Positions 25,105 through 34,517 of a DNA stretch of 64,000 nt are shown in pieces. How positions within the stretch are numbered: the first letter of the stretch is position 1; each line of letters opens with the position of its first letter. This DNA is from Helicobacter labetoulli (lineage in GTDB: Bacteria > Campylobacterota > Campylobacteria > Campylobacterales > Helicobacteraceae), in assembly GCF_003670275.1 (NCBI RefSeq), contig NZ_QXJF01000005.1:11896-75895 (forward strand), in the 5' to 3' direction. The notes below the pieces were generated by a model. The model had not been told where the DNA came from. It did no database searches and saw only the letters and a list, made by a program, of their open reading frames with translations. The position numbers and the translations under genes are program-made.

Positions 25105-25857
25105 TTATTGTGAATTTTGTAAAGTCTCTTCTAGGATAGACTGCGTTGCAGGGACATCTTTTTGATCTACAAAGAAAAATATCTCCACACGATTATTCTT
25201 GGCACGATTAATGGGGCTGTCATTTGGTGCAACTGCTTGATGTTCTCCATAGCCAGAAAAAGAAATGCGTTCGGGTGAGATTCCATTTTTAATAAGATTT
25301 TTCATTACAGCAAGAGAACGCGCTGAAGAAAGCTCATAATTATCCTTGTATCTTGAACCAATAGGTAATGAAGCATTATCGGTATAGCCCCGCACATCAA
25401 TCTTAACATAATCGGGCAGTTTTTTAATAATCGCTGTCATACGCTGAATATATAAATATACATCACTATTATTAATCTCTGCACTTCCAGATTCAAAAAA
25501 GAGATTTGAGGGTAGTCGCAAAGACAAGCCCATCTCCATTTGCTCTAAAATCCCACCTTCTTCTGCCATTTGTTGAATCTCAGCTGTTGTAACTGAAGAG
25601 GTTTGGCTCACAGCTCCACTTTCATTCTCCACCTCACTATCATTAATATCGTCTTGATTTGAGGGAAGCGGCGAAGTGAGTGTAAAATCAAAAATTTTTA
25701 CAAATTCCGTTTTTAGCGCCTCAGAATCCGCAGAGCTTGAGGAAGAGATTGCCCACAAGGCAATGAAAAGCGCCAAAAGCAAAGAGAGAAAGTCCGCGTA
25801 AGGAACAGCCCACTTCTCACCAGCTGGGCATTCAGGACATTTTTTCTTTTTTGCCAT
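25105..25857 (-). CDS. motB: Flagellar motor stator protein MotB
   Basis: 250 residues. Short cytoplasmic N-terminus, then the single membrane helix PYADFLSLLLALFIALWAIS containing proton-binding Asp22, a periplasmic linker and a C-terminal OmpA-like peptidoglycan-binding domain (VDVRGYTDNA, LSSARSLAVMKNLI, ISFSGYGEH, NRAKNNRVEIFFF). With MotA it forms the proton-driven stator. The ATG at 25857 lies 9 bases after motA. CPEC near residue 7 is an unusual cysteine pair in the cytoplasmic tail. Confidence 0.97.
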   Translation of the reverse strand: MAKKKKCPECPAGEKWAVPYADFLSLLLALFIALWAISSSSSADSEALKTEFVKIFDFTLTSPLPSNQDDINDSEVENESGAVSQTSSVTTAEIQQMAEEGGILEQMEMGLSLRLPSNLFFESGSAEINNSDVYLYIQRMTAIIKKLPDYVKIDVRGYTDNASLPIGSRYKDNYELSSARSLAVMKNLIKNGISPERISFSGYGEHQAVAPNDSPINRAKNNRVEIFFFVDQKDVPATQSILEETLQNSQ

Positions 25858-25866
25858 AATCTTTGC

Positions 25867-26637
25867 CTATTCAAATTGTGAGATTTTAGGCTCACCCGGT
25901 GGTATAAAGCCAAGTAATTTCTCTTCAAGGTTGCGTGGGTTATCGCCATTAGCAATGCCAACAACACCTTCTAAAACAACCATACGCTCACGAATAATGT
26001 CCTTACTTTTTGCAATCATTTTATGTCCCCAAGGACCAAAGAGTGCATACGCACAAAAAATCCCTGTAACCGTTGCGGTAAATGCCCCCGCAATACCAGC
26101 TGCCATCGCTTTTGGGTCATCAAGAAGTTGGAGTGCAAGCATAAGCCCCATAACCGCCCCTACAAGCCCCATTGTTGGGCAGGTTTCAGCATAGGTTACC
26201 CAATAGTGTGCCGAGCCGTGATAATACTCTTCCAAAGATTCTATTTGCACTTCCATATCCTCACGCACAGCGTGTGCATCTCGTCCATCAATAATCATTG
26301 AGAGTGCTTGTCGCAAGAAGTCATCTTCAATTTGTGCTGCCTTACCTTCAAGAGAGAGAACGCCATCTTTTCTTGCGAGGGTTGAGAGCTCAACAATGGT
26401 GCGTATAGTCTCATTAAGATTAACCTTACTTGCACCAAAGACAATTTTTAGCTCCTTTAGGGCACCTTTTACGTGTGTTGGGTGTGTGCTAGACATCGCC
26501 GCACAACCAGCCGTTGGGATAATGATAATAAGTGAGCTGATGTGAATGAGGTGGATAGGGTTGCCCCCTTCCAAAAAGTCCCCTATTGAGAGGCTCACAA
26601 TCGCCCCAATGAGCCCTAAAACGGTCGTTAAATCCAT
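25867..26637 (-). CDS. motA: Flagellar motor stator protein MotA
   Basis: 256 residues from ATG 26637 (MDLTTVLGLIGAIVSLSIG), chosen because AGGAGAGG lies 5 bases upstream; a GTG two codons earlier abuts that site. Four membrane helices are recognisable, with the conserved CPTMGLVGAVMGL helix carrying the key proline. The large cytoplasmic loop contains the charged residues that contact FliG. Located 53 bases after a hydrolase gene, so it may be read partly from the rplM-rpsI side. Confidence 0.97.
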   Translation of the reverse strand: MDLTTVLGLIGAIVSLSIGDFLEGGNPIHLIHISSLIIIIPTAGCAAMSSTHPTHVKGALKELKIVFGASKVNLNETIRTIVELSTLARKDGVLSLEGKAAQIEDDFLRQALSMIIDGRDAHAVREDMEVQIESLEEYYHGSAHYWVTYAETCPTMGLVGAVMGLMLALQLLDDPKAMAAGIAGAFTATVTGIFCAYALFGPWGHKMIAKSKDIIRERMVVLEGVVGIANGDNPRNLEEKLLGFIPPGEPKISQFE

Positions 26638-26690
26638 AAGCACCTCTCCTGTCTAATTTGGGATAAAAAAGCAAAAAACATTCCAGCCTC

Positions 26691-27314
26691 CTATAACCCA
26701 TTTTTTATATGTTTTATCCAAAGTTTAGCATTATGTTGCTCATCTGCAAGAGTTGTTGCGATGCCGTGTCCTGTGTGGATAGTTTTATTTTGAGTGCAAG
26801 AAAGCTGTGAAAAGCGAATAAGAGAATCTGTCATATCTGTGGCATTTGAGTAGGGAAAGTCATAGCGTCCAATGGAGCGATAAAAGATAAAATCACCGCT
26901 AAAAATTTCATTTTCAATCTCAATAATGGAGCAACCCGGTGTATGTCCGGGAAAATGAGAAAAAGTAACCTCTACACCATTAAATTGAAGAAAATGTGAA
27001 TCTTTTTTGCATTCTGTAAGAATGCTTGGAGTGCTTGGTGTGAGACCTATATCAAAACAATCAGATTCTAGCATAAACGCATCAAGCTCTGGGCAAACGA
27101 GCGGCGTATCTGCAAAATGAGTCTTAAGATCGGCGTTGCTCCAAATATGGTCAAAATGTCCGTGAGTATTGAGAATAGCAAGAGGATTGGGACAATTCTC
27201 AATCACCCATTGTGTCGCACCAATCCCCGCATCAATAATGATCTCTCCTTGTGGGAGTTTGCAAATATAACAATTTGTTTGATACTCGCCAAAACTTTGA
27301 GAGAGAATTTCCAC
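26691..27314 (-). CDS. Metallo-beta-lactamase-fold hydrolase
   Basis: 207 residues, glyoxalase-II-like. The zinc motif HGHFDH, a later FPGHTPGCS histidine, SGDFIF with metal-bridging aspartate and HTGHG near the end complete the binuclear site. The start is taken as GTG 27314, because AGGA lies 5 bases upstream and the preceding rpsI gene stops at 27322; longer upstream starts would run deep into rpsI. Such enzymes hydrolyse thioesters such as S-lactoylglutathione or related compounds; this substrate is not certain. It follows rpsI by 7 bases. Confidence 0.88.
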   Translation of the reverse strand: MEILSQSFGEYQTNCYICKLPQGEIIIDAGIGATQWVIENCPNPLAILNTHGHFDHIWSNADLKTHFADTPLVCPELDAFMLESDCFDIGLTPSTPSILTECKKDSHFLQFNGVEVTFSHFPGHTPGCSIIEIENEIFSGDFIFYRSIGRYDFPYSNATDMTDSLIRFSQLSCTQNKTIHTGHGIATTLADEQHNAKLWIKHIKNGL

Positions 27315-27321
27315 AACAATC

Positions 27322-27711
27322 CTACCTCTTTGAGAATTGTGGGCTTCTGCGCGCCTTTCTTTTACCATATTTTTTACGCTCAACAACGCGAGAATCTCGT
27401 GTGAGTAAGCCTTTAGGCTTAAGAATTGCTCTAAAAGCAATATCATAGCTATTAAGTGCTTTTGAGATTCCGTGTCGCAACGCCTCTGCCTGTGCCGAGT
27501 AGCCACCACCTAAAGTAACAGCGTGAATATCCACAGATTTTTCTTGCTTTGTCAAAATGAGAGGCTGCATAACTTTCATTTTAATCGCCTCGTGTCCGCC
27601 AAGCCATTCATTGAGACTTTGTCCATTGATGGTGAGTTTGCCACTTCCAGCACTCAACCAAACTTTTGCGATTGCTGTTTTTCTTTTTCCTGTTGCATAA
27701 ACTTTTGCCAT
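27322..27711 (-). CDS. rpsI: 30S ribosomal protein S9
   Basis: 129 residues. It begins [18 protein letters not shown] and ends with the basic tail [18 protein letters not shown], whose terminal Lys-Arg reaches the P site. SLNEWLGG and [19 protein letters not shown] are typical. It pairs with rplM 9 bases upstream, the nearly universal rplM-rpsI order. Confidence 0.98.
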   Translation of the reverse strand: MAKVYATGKRKTAIAKVWLSAGSGKLTINGQSLNEWLGGHEAIKMKVMQPLILTKQEKSVDIHAVTLGGGYSAQAEALRHGISKALNSYDIAFRAILKPKGLLTRDSRVVERKKYGKRKARRSPQFSKR

Positions 27712-27720
27712 AGTATTCCC

Positions 27721-28149
27721 TTATTTTGAGCTTTTAGAAACTTGTGCGCTGTGTGGATGTTCGCTACCACGATACACTTTAAGCTTTTTGAGCATAGCTC
27801 GTCCAAGTTTATTTTTTGGGAGCATTCCACGCACTGCGAGATGATAAAGCTTTTCTGGATGTTTTTCTAACATTTCTTGCAAAGTCTTGCTTTTTGTGCT
27901 TCCAAAGTAGCCAGAATGCGTGAAGTATTCTTTATCTTCAAGCTTCATTCCTGTAAATTTTGCCTCAGTAGCATTGATAATCACTACAAAATCCCCACAA
28001 TCAATATGTGGCGTAAAGCAGGGCTTATGCTTACCGCGTAAAAGTGTCGCCACCTCAGTGATGAGACGACCAAACACTTTGTCTTTAGCATCAAGCACAA
28101 CCCATTGACGATTAATGTCATTTTGTGTTGCTATTTTTGTCAATTCCAT
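27721..28149 (-). CDS. rplM: 50S ribosomal protein L13
   Basis: 142 residues with family landmarks WVVLDAKDKVFGRLITEVATLLRGKHKP, HSGYFGS, and VRGMLPKNKLGRAMLKKLKVYRGSEHPH. An early 50S assembly protein. First gene of the minus-strand rplM-rpsI-hydrolase-motAB run; a TATAAT about 40 bases upstream is the likely promoter. Confidence 0.98.
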   Translation of the reverse strand: MELTKIATQNDINRQWVVLDAKDKVFGRLITEVATLLRGKHKPCFTPHIDCGDFVVIINATEAKFTGMKLEDKEYFTHSGYFGSTKSKTLQEMLEKHPEKLYHLAVRGMLPKNKLGRAMLKKLKVYRGSEHPHSAQVSKSSK

Positions 28150-28188
28150 CGTATTTCCTTGAAAGTATAGTCAAAATTGAGAGTCGGC

Positions 28189-28194
28189 ATTATA
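28189..28194 (-). promoter_or_regulatory. Predicted -10 box of rplM
   Basis: TATAAT on the minus strand, 40 bases before the rplM ATG, in otherwise AT-rich sequence. Confidence 0.5.
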
Positions 28195-28233
28195 AGTAAA
28201 TGTAGCTTAAGAAAAAATTAACTTAAGGTTATT

Positions 28234-30075
28234 TTAATGTAAGATTCCAAATCGCTCCAAAAATGCCTCATCAATGCCTTTAAGCAATCCTTTTTGCCTT
28301 AAAGTTTCAATAACTTGTGCATTGCAATTCGTATCAAGAGGCCACTCCCGCAAATGCCCATCAATCTTACCTTTATCCGTTGCATCTACAAACACAAGAT
28401 TCTGTGTGATGAGTATGTCGCGTTTAGCATCAATATTATTCACAATCCTCCAAGTAAGCATATATGGGTTATCTAGCTGATTTTTATGAGAATCTACAAA
28501 AATGATAATACTTAAATGATTGTGCAGATTCTCAAATGCTTGTATTGTCTCTTTTGTAGCGTTTAAAAGATTGCTTTTTTTATCCACACTGATAATGCAA
28601 ATGGGATTTGGCGTGTGGGTAAAATACTGCTTTAACCCCACTGCTTGTGAAAAAATCGCTCCAATATGTTCCCACAATGCTTTATCAGTTAAGGCATAAA
28701 AATTTGGCTTATCCACCGGCGTGATAGCCTCAACACCAAGCTTTCCGCCGTGGGCAAAATCTGGGCTAGAATGATCAAGTGCATCGCAAATCCCCTCCGT
28801 AATGAGCAGGCTTTGTGGCGAGAATCTATGTAACACATAAGAGCCAAAAGCTTGATAATCTTGCAAATCACTTACATTTTCATCGGTGAAAATGGCGTGT
28901 TTGACAAAGCTCATCTGCCCTACACCCCAGAATGCGTGCATAATCTGCTTGCTATGTGAGGGATATTCAGGTTTGATTTTTGCAAAAATGAGATTATGGA
29001 AGACGCCATTTTCTGGCATATGATAATCAAGCAAGCCGTGAGCAGTGGTTTGCAACAGGGGTAGGAACACACGCTCTGTCAAATAGCCCATATACTTGTC
29101 TTCAAGCGGTGGTTTGCCAACAATTGTTGCTGGAAAAATAGGCTTTTGCCGCATAGTGATAGCAGAGACTTCAAGCACGGGATAAGGCTCAATAGGTGTA
29201 TAGAATCCTGTATGGTCGCCAAAAGGTCCTTCATCTCGCATTTGTGTCGTATCTACCCAACCTTCAATAACAATATCTACATCATAAGGCACAAAAAGTG
29301 GATTTGTGATACAGGGGCAAAGCACAGGCTTTTTTCCACGGATAAAGCCATAGAGCATAAGCTCAAAGATTCCTAGAGGCAAGGGGGCTTGTCCGCACCA
29401 AATATATAATGGATCGCCGCCAAGTGCAATACTTACAGGCATTTTTTTATTTGCTTTTTTATACTCGTGAAAGAAATGCTGTGAATCTTTGTGAATCTGC
29501 CAATGTAGCCCCAAATGCGTTTCATCATAAACTTGCAAACGATACATACCGAGATTTTTCTGTGTGCCATCAAGGCTTTGTGTATAAACCTGCCCCATTG
29601 TGATAAACGCTCCACCATCAAGCTCCCAAGTCGTAAGGATAGGTAGGTCAAATAGATTAAGATTACGCGTTTTAATAATCTCTTGGCATAACCCTTTTTT
29701 TTTGATGTATTTTGGAAAAACAGAACGCAGGGCATACAGCTCTTTAAGCTTGTGGAATATCTGCTTTACACATTTGGGTGGGCTAAGGTGCAAAAGGCTT
29801 TGTAGGCTATGGGCGATTTTTGGAATGGGTTTATTGATAAGAAGCTCAAGTCTTTTATGTGAGCCAAAGACATTCATAAGCACAGGAATATCAAACTCCT
29901 TGCCACTTTTTTTGCAAATAGGACGCGTGAAAAGTAGGGCTTTAGAATCTGGTTTTTTTACTTCAATATAGGCAAGTTGCGGGATTTCAAGATAAATATC
30001 AAGCGGTGTGTCAATGATGGTAAGTTCATTATACTCTTGTAAAAATGCAATGAGTTGTTTAGAATCTAAAGCCAT
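28234..30075 (-). CDS. UbiD-family decarboxylase (possible MqnL)
   Basis: 613 residues from ATG 30075. An in-frame TTG upstream forms part of the ribosome site TTGGAGC and is rejected as start. UbiD enzymes use prenylated flavin made by UbiX to decarboxylate aromatic or unsaturated acids. Conserved segments include ITMGQVYTQSLDGTQKNLGMYR, WQIHKDS, ALGGDPLYIWCGQAPLP and DEGPFGDHTGFY. Helicobacter makes menaquinone through futalosine, where a UbiD homolog is thought to perform the naphthoate decarboxylation; that role is inference. It stands alone, with no ubiX in the window. Confidence 0.88.
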   Translation of the reverse strand: MALDSKQLIAFLQEYNELTIIDTPLDIYLEIPQLAYIEVKKPDSKALLFTRPICKKSGKEFDIPVLMNVFGSHKRLELLINKPIPKIAHSLQSLLHLSPPKCVKQIFHKLKELYALRSVFPKYIKKKGLCQEIIKTRNLNLFDLPILTTWELDGGAFITMGQVYTQSLDGTQKNLGMYRLQVYDETHLGLHWQIHKDSQHFFHEYKKANKKMPVSIALGGDPLYIWCGQAPLPLGIFELMLYGFIRGKKPVLCPCITNPLFVPYDVDIVIEGWVDTTQMRDEGPFGDHTGFYTPIEPYPVLEVSAITMRQKPIFPATIVGKPPLEDKYMGYLTERVFLPLLQTTAHGLLDYHMPENGVFHNLIFAKIKPEYPSHSKQIMHAFWGVGQMSFVKHAIFTDENVSDLQDYQAFGSYVLHRFSPQSLLITEGICDALDHSSPDFAHGGKLGVEAITPVDKPNFYALTDKALWEHIGAIFSQAVGLKQYFTHTPNPICIISVDKKSNLLNATKETIQAFENLHNHLSIIIFVDSHKNQLDNPYMLTWRIVNNIDAKRDILITQNLVFVDATDKGKIDGHLREWPLDTNCNAQVIETLRQKGLLKGIDEAFLERFGILH

Positions 30076-30110
30076 AAAAAGCTCCAAGTGAGAGTTTAAG
30101 TAACGAATTT

Positions 30111-30147
30111 TAGAATCTTAGGGCTAGATTCTAACCCTAAGATTCTA
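30111..30147. repeat. 13-bp perfect stem-loop between ubiD-like and OMP genes
   Basis: TAGAATCTTAGGG (30111-30123) pairs exactly with CCCTAAGATTCTA (30135-30147) around an 11-base loop. No T run flanks it on either strand. It begins just beyond the stop of the outer-membrane gene, so it probably protects or ends that transcript. Confidence 0.65.
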
Positions 30148-30154
30148 TGTAGTG

Positions 30155-30673
30155 CTAGAAATGTAAGCCTATCAATGCTTGGATATTGTGCATTTTTTGT
30201 TTAGCATCAATTGTCTTAAACTCCGGATTTTGATAAGTGTAAAGCAAACCTAAAGAGATAGGCAAAAGATCAAATTTTAGCTTTAATCCTGCGTTGTATG
30301 AAGTGGTATCTTTAAAATAGTCGCTAAAGCTTGAGCGATTGACACCCACATAAGGTGTAAGTCGCGCAATAATAAGCCCTATGTTATATCCTGCAGACAC
30401 ACCATATTGAAGATTTCTAAACTTTGTTCCATCACCTTTGTTGAAATCATACTTCACCTGTGGAGCCACAACAAGGCCAAAAGCCCCAAGCCACACGCTA
30501 CCAAATACTCCATAGCTGTTTATATCAATGGAGCTATCCTCTTTTGTTTGGGCTTTAATCTTACCTGCTGCCAAGCCAAGCTCTGGGCTTATCTCAAAGC
30601 CTGCAATACTCACAGCAAACGCGTTTGCCCCAAATCCCGCTGCAACAAGCAAGGATAACATATACTTTTTCAT
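30155..30673 (-). CDS. Small outer-membrane beta-barrel protein
   Basis: 172 residues from ATG 30673 after AAGGAGTTTTTG. A signal peptide MKKYMLSLLVAAGFGANAFA is followed by alternating amphipathic strands (GYNIGLIIARLTPYVGV, LKLKFDLLPISLGLLYTY) and a terminal phenylalanine (ALIGLHF), the usual signal for Bam-dependent insertion. It probably forms an eight-strand barrel. It does not match a named Hop/Hom family by eye. Single gene with a TATAAT at 30717-30722. Confidence 0.85.
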   Translation of the reverse strand: MKKYMLSLLVAAGFGANAFAVSIAGFEISPELGLAAGKIKAQTKEDSSIDINSYGVFGSVWLGAFGLVVAPQVKYDFNKGDGTKFRNLQYGVSAGYNIGLIIARLTPYVGVNRSSFSDYFKDTTSYNAGLKLKFDLLPISLGLLYTYQNPEFKTIDAKQKMHNIQALIGLHF

Positions 30674-30716
30674 CAAAAACTCCTTTTGTTAAGGTATCGT
30701 TAAAAAACGAGCGGAC

Positions 30717-30722
30717 ATTATA
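30717..30722 (-). promoter_or_regulatory. Predicted -10 box of the outer-membrane protein gene
   Basis: TATAAT on the minus strand, 44 bases before the ATG. Confidence 0.45.
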
Positions 30723-30895
30723 GGTAAAATATGTTTGATTTTGCTTAAAAACTAGAAAAAACAAGCAGAATGTGAAACATTTTTGCCATAATCTCGCAGA
30801 TTCTCAAGCCTTTTTGATAAAAAAAATGATTTAGAATGAAAAATGAGATACAATCAATCCCTGTATAACAATAGGCAAACAAGGGGGAAGCAGCT

Positions 30896-32989
30896 ATGAC
30901 AATCAATGATTCTAAGATGTATTTTAATCGTGAGCTTTCTTGGCTTAAGTTTAATACGCGTGTGCTTAATGAGGCGAAAAATACGCATATACCGCTTTTA
31001 GAGCGGTTGAAGTTTGTGGCTATTTATGGCACAAATTTAGATGAATTTTATATGATACGCGTAGCAGGACTAAAGCGTTTGTATGCGAGTGGGATTACAG
31101 AGGTTGGTGCGGATAAGCTCACGCCCTTGCAACAGCTTAAAAGCATACGAGAATACATTGATAAAGAAAAACGCACATTAGAGAGTGTTTTTAAGGAGAT
31201 TCAAACCGGACTCGCACAAGAGGGTATGCATATTAAGCAAGTCTCTCAACTTAATAGCGAGCAAAAAGCCAAGCTTTATGAGTATTTTTTGCATTATCTT
31301 TATCCTGTGATTGTGCCTGTAGTGGTGGATTCAACACATCCTTTTCCGCATTTAAATAATCTTAGTTTTGCCATCGCTCTGCGGCTAAAAAGTCTCCAAG
31401 ATGGTAGTGTCAAATTTGCAATGGTAAGAATCTCGCGTTTATTGCCTCGTTTTGTGGAGATTGAGGGGGGGATTTTCATCACCATAGAAGATGTGGTAGG
31501 TGAGTTTGCAAGTGAGCTATTTGGGGATTATGAGATTCTAAGCTATATACCTTTTAGAATCACGCGTAATGCGGATATGGAGATAGAAGAAGAAGAGGCT
31601 GATGATTTTATTGAGATTATGAGTGAGGGGCTGAAAACACGCCGTAAAGGCGAGGTTGTCCGCCTTGAAGTGGGCGTGGATAAGGATAATAGCCTGCTTC
31701 ATTTTATTAACTCTCATCTTAATGTTGATGTCAAAGATATATACACTTACAATATTCCTTTGAATCTTAGTGGGTTGTGGGAGCTTGTAGGGAGCAAGGC
31801 ATACGCTCATCTTACAACACCACCATTTAATCCCAAGATTCTTCCACCATTGCAAGGCAATGCCGATTTGCTTTCCATCATAGAATCTGAAGATATTTTG
31901 CTTTTTCACCCGTATGAAAGTTTTGATCCGGTAGTGAATTTTATCCAAAGTGCCGCAAAGGACCCTGATGTGCTATCCATTCGTATGACGCTTTATCGCG
32001 TTGGGAAAAACTCACCTATTGTTAAAGCCCTTATCCAAGCAGCTGAAAACAATAAGCAAGTTACTGCACTTGTGGAGCTTAAAGCGCGTTTTGATGAGGA
32101 AAATAACTTGCATTGGGCGCATTCACTAGAATCTGCTGGAGCACACGTGATTTATGGGGTTCCCGGACTGAAAGTGCACGCTAAAATCGCCCTTGTGATT
32201 AAAAAGATTGGCAATACACTTAAGGAGTATGTGCATTTAAGCACGGGGAATTATAATCCAAGCACGGCTAAGATTTACACCGATATTTCATTGCTAACTT
32301 GCAATGAGGCTTTTGCAAAAGATGCCATCAAGCTTTTTCACTCGCTTTCAACAGGTTCATCATATCGCACAAAGCTTGAGCGTTTGATGATTGCCCCTAC
32401 GCAAATCAAGCCCAAGATTCTAGAATTGATTGATAATGAAATCAAAAAAGGGGCTGAAGGGCAGATTATTATGAAGTGCAATGCTTTTATTGATATTGAT
32501 GTGATTGCGGCGTTGTATAAAGCATCAATGGCAGGAGTGAAAATTGACCTTATTGTGCGTGGTGTGTGTGCATTGCGTCCGGGTGTGAAGGGCGTGAGTG
32601 AAAATATCCGTGTATTTTCTATCATAGGCAAATACCTTGAACACGCCAGAATCTATTATTTTAAGAATGATAGTGTGGGTGTGTATTTTGCTTCAGCAGA
32701 TATTATGCCAAGAAATCTTGAAAGACGCGTGGAGATTCTCACGCCAAGTCTCAATACACAGATGAGTAAAAGGCTTATGGAGATTTTGCAAATGCAGTTA
32801 AATGATAATGTGCAGATGTATGAGTTGCAAAGTAATGGTGAGTATCACAAAGTGCAAAGGACACAAAAGGCATTTAGCTCACAACTTGCTTATGAAGAAT
32901 ATGTGAATGCGATTTATGGAGATTCTGTAAGGAATGATGAATTAAGCAAGGCAAAGAAGCTTGCTAAAAGAATGTTAAAAGAAAGCTAA
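30896..32989 (+). CDS. ppk: Polyphosphate kinase 1
   Basis: 697 residues, full length. It reversibly polymerises ATP gamma-phosphate into polyphosphate. The N-terminal domain begins YFNRELSWLKFNTRVLNEA; catalytic histidine is H428 in VPGLKVHAKIALV, followed by HLSTGNYNPSTAKIYTD and the second phospholipase-D-like half with RGVCALRPGVKGVSENI and ADIMPRNLERRVE. A seven-G run (31465-31471) encodes two of the glycines and is short for a slippage site. ATG follows GGGGGAAGCAGCT, and TACAAT at 30849-30854 may be the -10 box. Confidence 0.97.
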   Translation: MTINDSKMYFNRELSWLKFNTRVLNEAKNTHIPLLERLKFVAIYGTNLDEFYMIRVAGLKRLYASGITEVGADKLTPLQQLKSIREYIDKEKRTLESVFKEIQTGLAQEGMHIKQVSQLNSEQKAKLYEYFLHYLYPVIVPVVVDSTHPFPHLNNLSFAIALRLKSLQDGSVKFAMVRISRLLPRFVEIEGGIFITIEDVVGEFASELFGDYEILSYIPFRITRNADMEIEEEEADDFIEIMSEGLKTRRKGEVVRLEVGVDKDNSLLHFINSHLNVDVKDIYTYNIPLNLSGLWELVGSKAYAHLTTPPFNPKILPPLQGNADLLSIIESEDILLFHPYESFDPVVNFIQSAAKDPDVLSIRMTLYRVGKNSPIVKALIQAAENNKQVTALVELKARFDEENNLHWAHSLESAGAHVIYGVPGLKVHAKIALVIKKIGNTLKEYVHLSTGNYNPSTAKIYTDISLLTCNEAFAKDAIKLFHSLSTGSSYRTKLERLMIAPTQIKPKILELIDNEIKKGAEGQIIMKCNAFIDIDVIAALYKASMAGVKIDLIVRGVCALRPGVKGVSENIRVFSIIGKYLEHARIYYFKNDSVGVYFASADIMPRNLERRVEILTPSLNTQMSKRLMEILQMQLNDNVQMYELQSNGEYHKVQRTQKAFSSQLAYEEYVNAIYGDSVRNDELSKAKKLAKRMLKES

Positions 32990-33002
32990 GAATATAGAGT
33001 GG

Positions 33003-33079
33003 TGGTGTCCTCGACGCGATTCGAACGCGTGGCCTCACGATTAGGAATCGTGTGCTCTATCCAGCTGAGCTACAAGGAC
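33003..33079 (-). tRNA. tRNA-Arg (CCT anticodon)
   Basis: 77 nt with encoded CCA on the minus strand. GTCCTTG pairs with CGAGGAC; anticodon CCT in TTCCTAA; T loop GTTCGAATC. It lies between ppk and gap, opposite in orientation to both. Confidence 0.95.
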
Positions 33080-33185
33080 ACAAAAGCAAAGATATGAAAG
33101 GGTGCTAGGAAAGTCAAAAGTCGCTATTTTACACTCATTTCAATGATAAATCAAGCTTAAAAGGTGCGGGAAAGCATATTTTTGT

Positions 33186-33193
33186 GCTAGAAT
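33186..33193 (+). promoter_or_regulatory. Predicted extended -10 box of gap
   Basis: TGCTAGAAT (extended -10 form) about 110 bases before the gap start; no -35 box seen. Confidence 0.4.
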
Positions 33194-33301
33194 ACGCCTT
33201 GAAATTTACCTCTCTTAGAGTTTTGAGATGTTTTTATTCGTAGCAAGATTCTGTAAATGGGGTTTTGATGCGTGGTAAGATTATTTTTTAAGGAGAGCAA
33301 G

Positions 33302-34297
33302 ATGGCAATCAAACTTGCAATCAATGGCACAGGACGCATTGGACTATGTGCGGCTAGGATTATTGGGGAACGCGATGATGTAGAGCTTGTGAGCTTAAAC
33401 ACTACGGCAAGTATAGATACTTTGGTGCATTTATTGCGTTATGATTCTGTGCATAGATTCTATGATGTTGAGAAATTAAGTGAGCACACACTCCGCATTG
33501 GTAAAAGTAAAAATGTAAAGATTCTAAGTGATAGAGACCCTCTCAATCTTGACTTTGGCGAGGCAGTAGCCGTGCTTGAATGCACGGGTAAATTTAACGC
33601 CCTTGATAAAGCAAAAGCACATATCAAAGGCAATGTAAAACGCGTGATAATCTCCGCTCCTGCGGATAATACGCCAACTTTTGTCTATGGTGTCAATCAT
33701 ACGCAATATAATAATGAAAGCGTGATTTCAAATGCGTCCTGCACCACAAACTGCCTTGCCCCCATTGTAAAAGTGCTAGATTCTACTTTTGGTATTGAAA
33801 ATGCCCTTATGAGTACTATCCATAGCTATACAAACGACCAAAATCTCCTTGATGTCAAGCACAAAGATTTACGCCGAGCTCGTGCAGCCGCCCTATCTAT
33901 GATACCTACAAGCACAGGTGCGGCAAAGGCTATTGGGCTTGTATTGCCTCATTTAGCAGGTAAGCTTAATGGCATTGCCGTGCGTGTGCCAACGCCTGAT
34001 GTGAGTTTGGTGGATTTAAGTGTGAATCTTAAAAGTGAAGCAAGTAAAGATTCTATCAATGAAGCATTCTATAAGGCACAAAGTGGTGAAAGCTTTGAAG
34101 GGGCATTTAAGGGGCTTATTATCGTTGATGATGAAATGCGTGTATCCAGTGATTTTATCGGTAGCAAGGCGAGTGCGGTAATCGTGCCAGATAAGACAAT
34201 CGCTATTGGCAAAAGTGCAAAAGTCCTTGCGTGGTATGATAATGAAATGGGTTATACACACCGACTTGTGGATATGAGTGCGTATGTATACAGTTAG
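33302..34297 (+). CDS. gap: Glyceraldehyde-3-phosphate dehydrogenase
   Basis: 331 residues from ATG 33302, which follows AAGGAGAGCAAG; an in-frame upstream start is excluded by that site. NAD-binding NGTGRIG (family consensus NGFGRIG), catalytic Cys147 in [12 protein letters not shown], and WYDNEMGY near the end. Glycolysis/gluconeogenesis in the cytoplasm. Followed 220 bases later by pgi; the gap is filled by a large inverted-repeat element. Confidence 0.97.
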   Translation: MAIKLAINGTGRIGLCAARIIGERDDVELVSLNTTASIDTLVHLLRYDSVHRFYDVEKLSEHTLRIGKSKNVKILSDRDPLNLDFGEAVAVLECTGKFNALDKAKAHIKGNVKRVIISAPADNTPTFVYGVNHTQYNNESVISNASCTTNCLAPIVKVLDSTFGIENALMSTIHSYTNDQNLLDVKHKDLRRARAAALSMIPTSTGAAKAIGLVLPHLAGKLNGIAVRVPTPDVSLVDLSVNLKSEASKDSINEAFYKAQSGESFEGAFKGLIIVDDEMRVSSDFIGSKASAVIVPDKTIAIGKSAKVLAWYDNEMGYTHRLVDMSAYVYS

Positions 34298-34305
34298 TCT
34301 TTTGG

Positions 34306-34442
34306 GCTGCGTTGTTTTGCGTTGTCTCTTGGGCGATTTTCAGGGATTCTGCGTTCGCCAACTGCGGCACTTACGCTCAAGTAAGCTTCTTGTTGGCTTA
34401 CTTGAAAACCCTAAAAATCACTCCAAGATACTTCCGCAGCGG
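34306..34442. repeat. Large imperfect inverted-repeat element between gap and pgi
   Basis: Nested complementary blocks: GCTGCG near 34307 with CGCAGC near 34436; CTTGGGCGATTTTCAGGG (34328-34345) with CCCTAAAAATCACTCCAAG (34409-34427); and a perfect 9-bp core CAAGTAAGC (34378-34386) with GCTTACTTG (34396-34404). No ORF and no flanking T run. Either a structured RNA or a small palindromic insertion. Confidence 0.6.
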
Positions 34443-34517
34443 GTTTTGGTAAAATATTTGCAGCGGTAGTGTAGATTCTGAATCTAGCTTAAAATGGAAA
34501 AAAGGTAAGTAAATTAA

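Noticed and set aside
26691-27509. Long start for the metallo-hydrolase at 27509
   Set aside because: Would overlap most of rpsI in another frame; the conserved domain begins after 27314, where a good ribosome site lies.
31465-31471. Seven-G run inside ppk as a phase-variation site
   Set aside because: Too short for frequent slippage and encodes glycines in a conserved enzyme that is otherwise intact.
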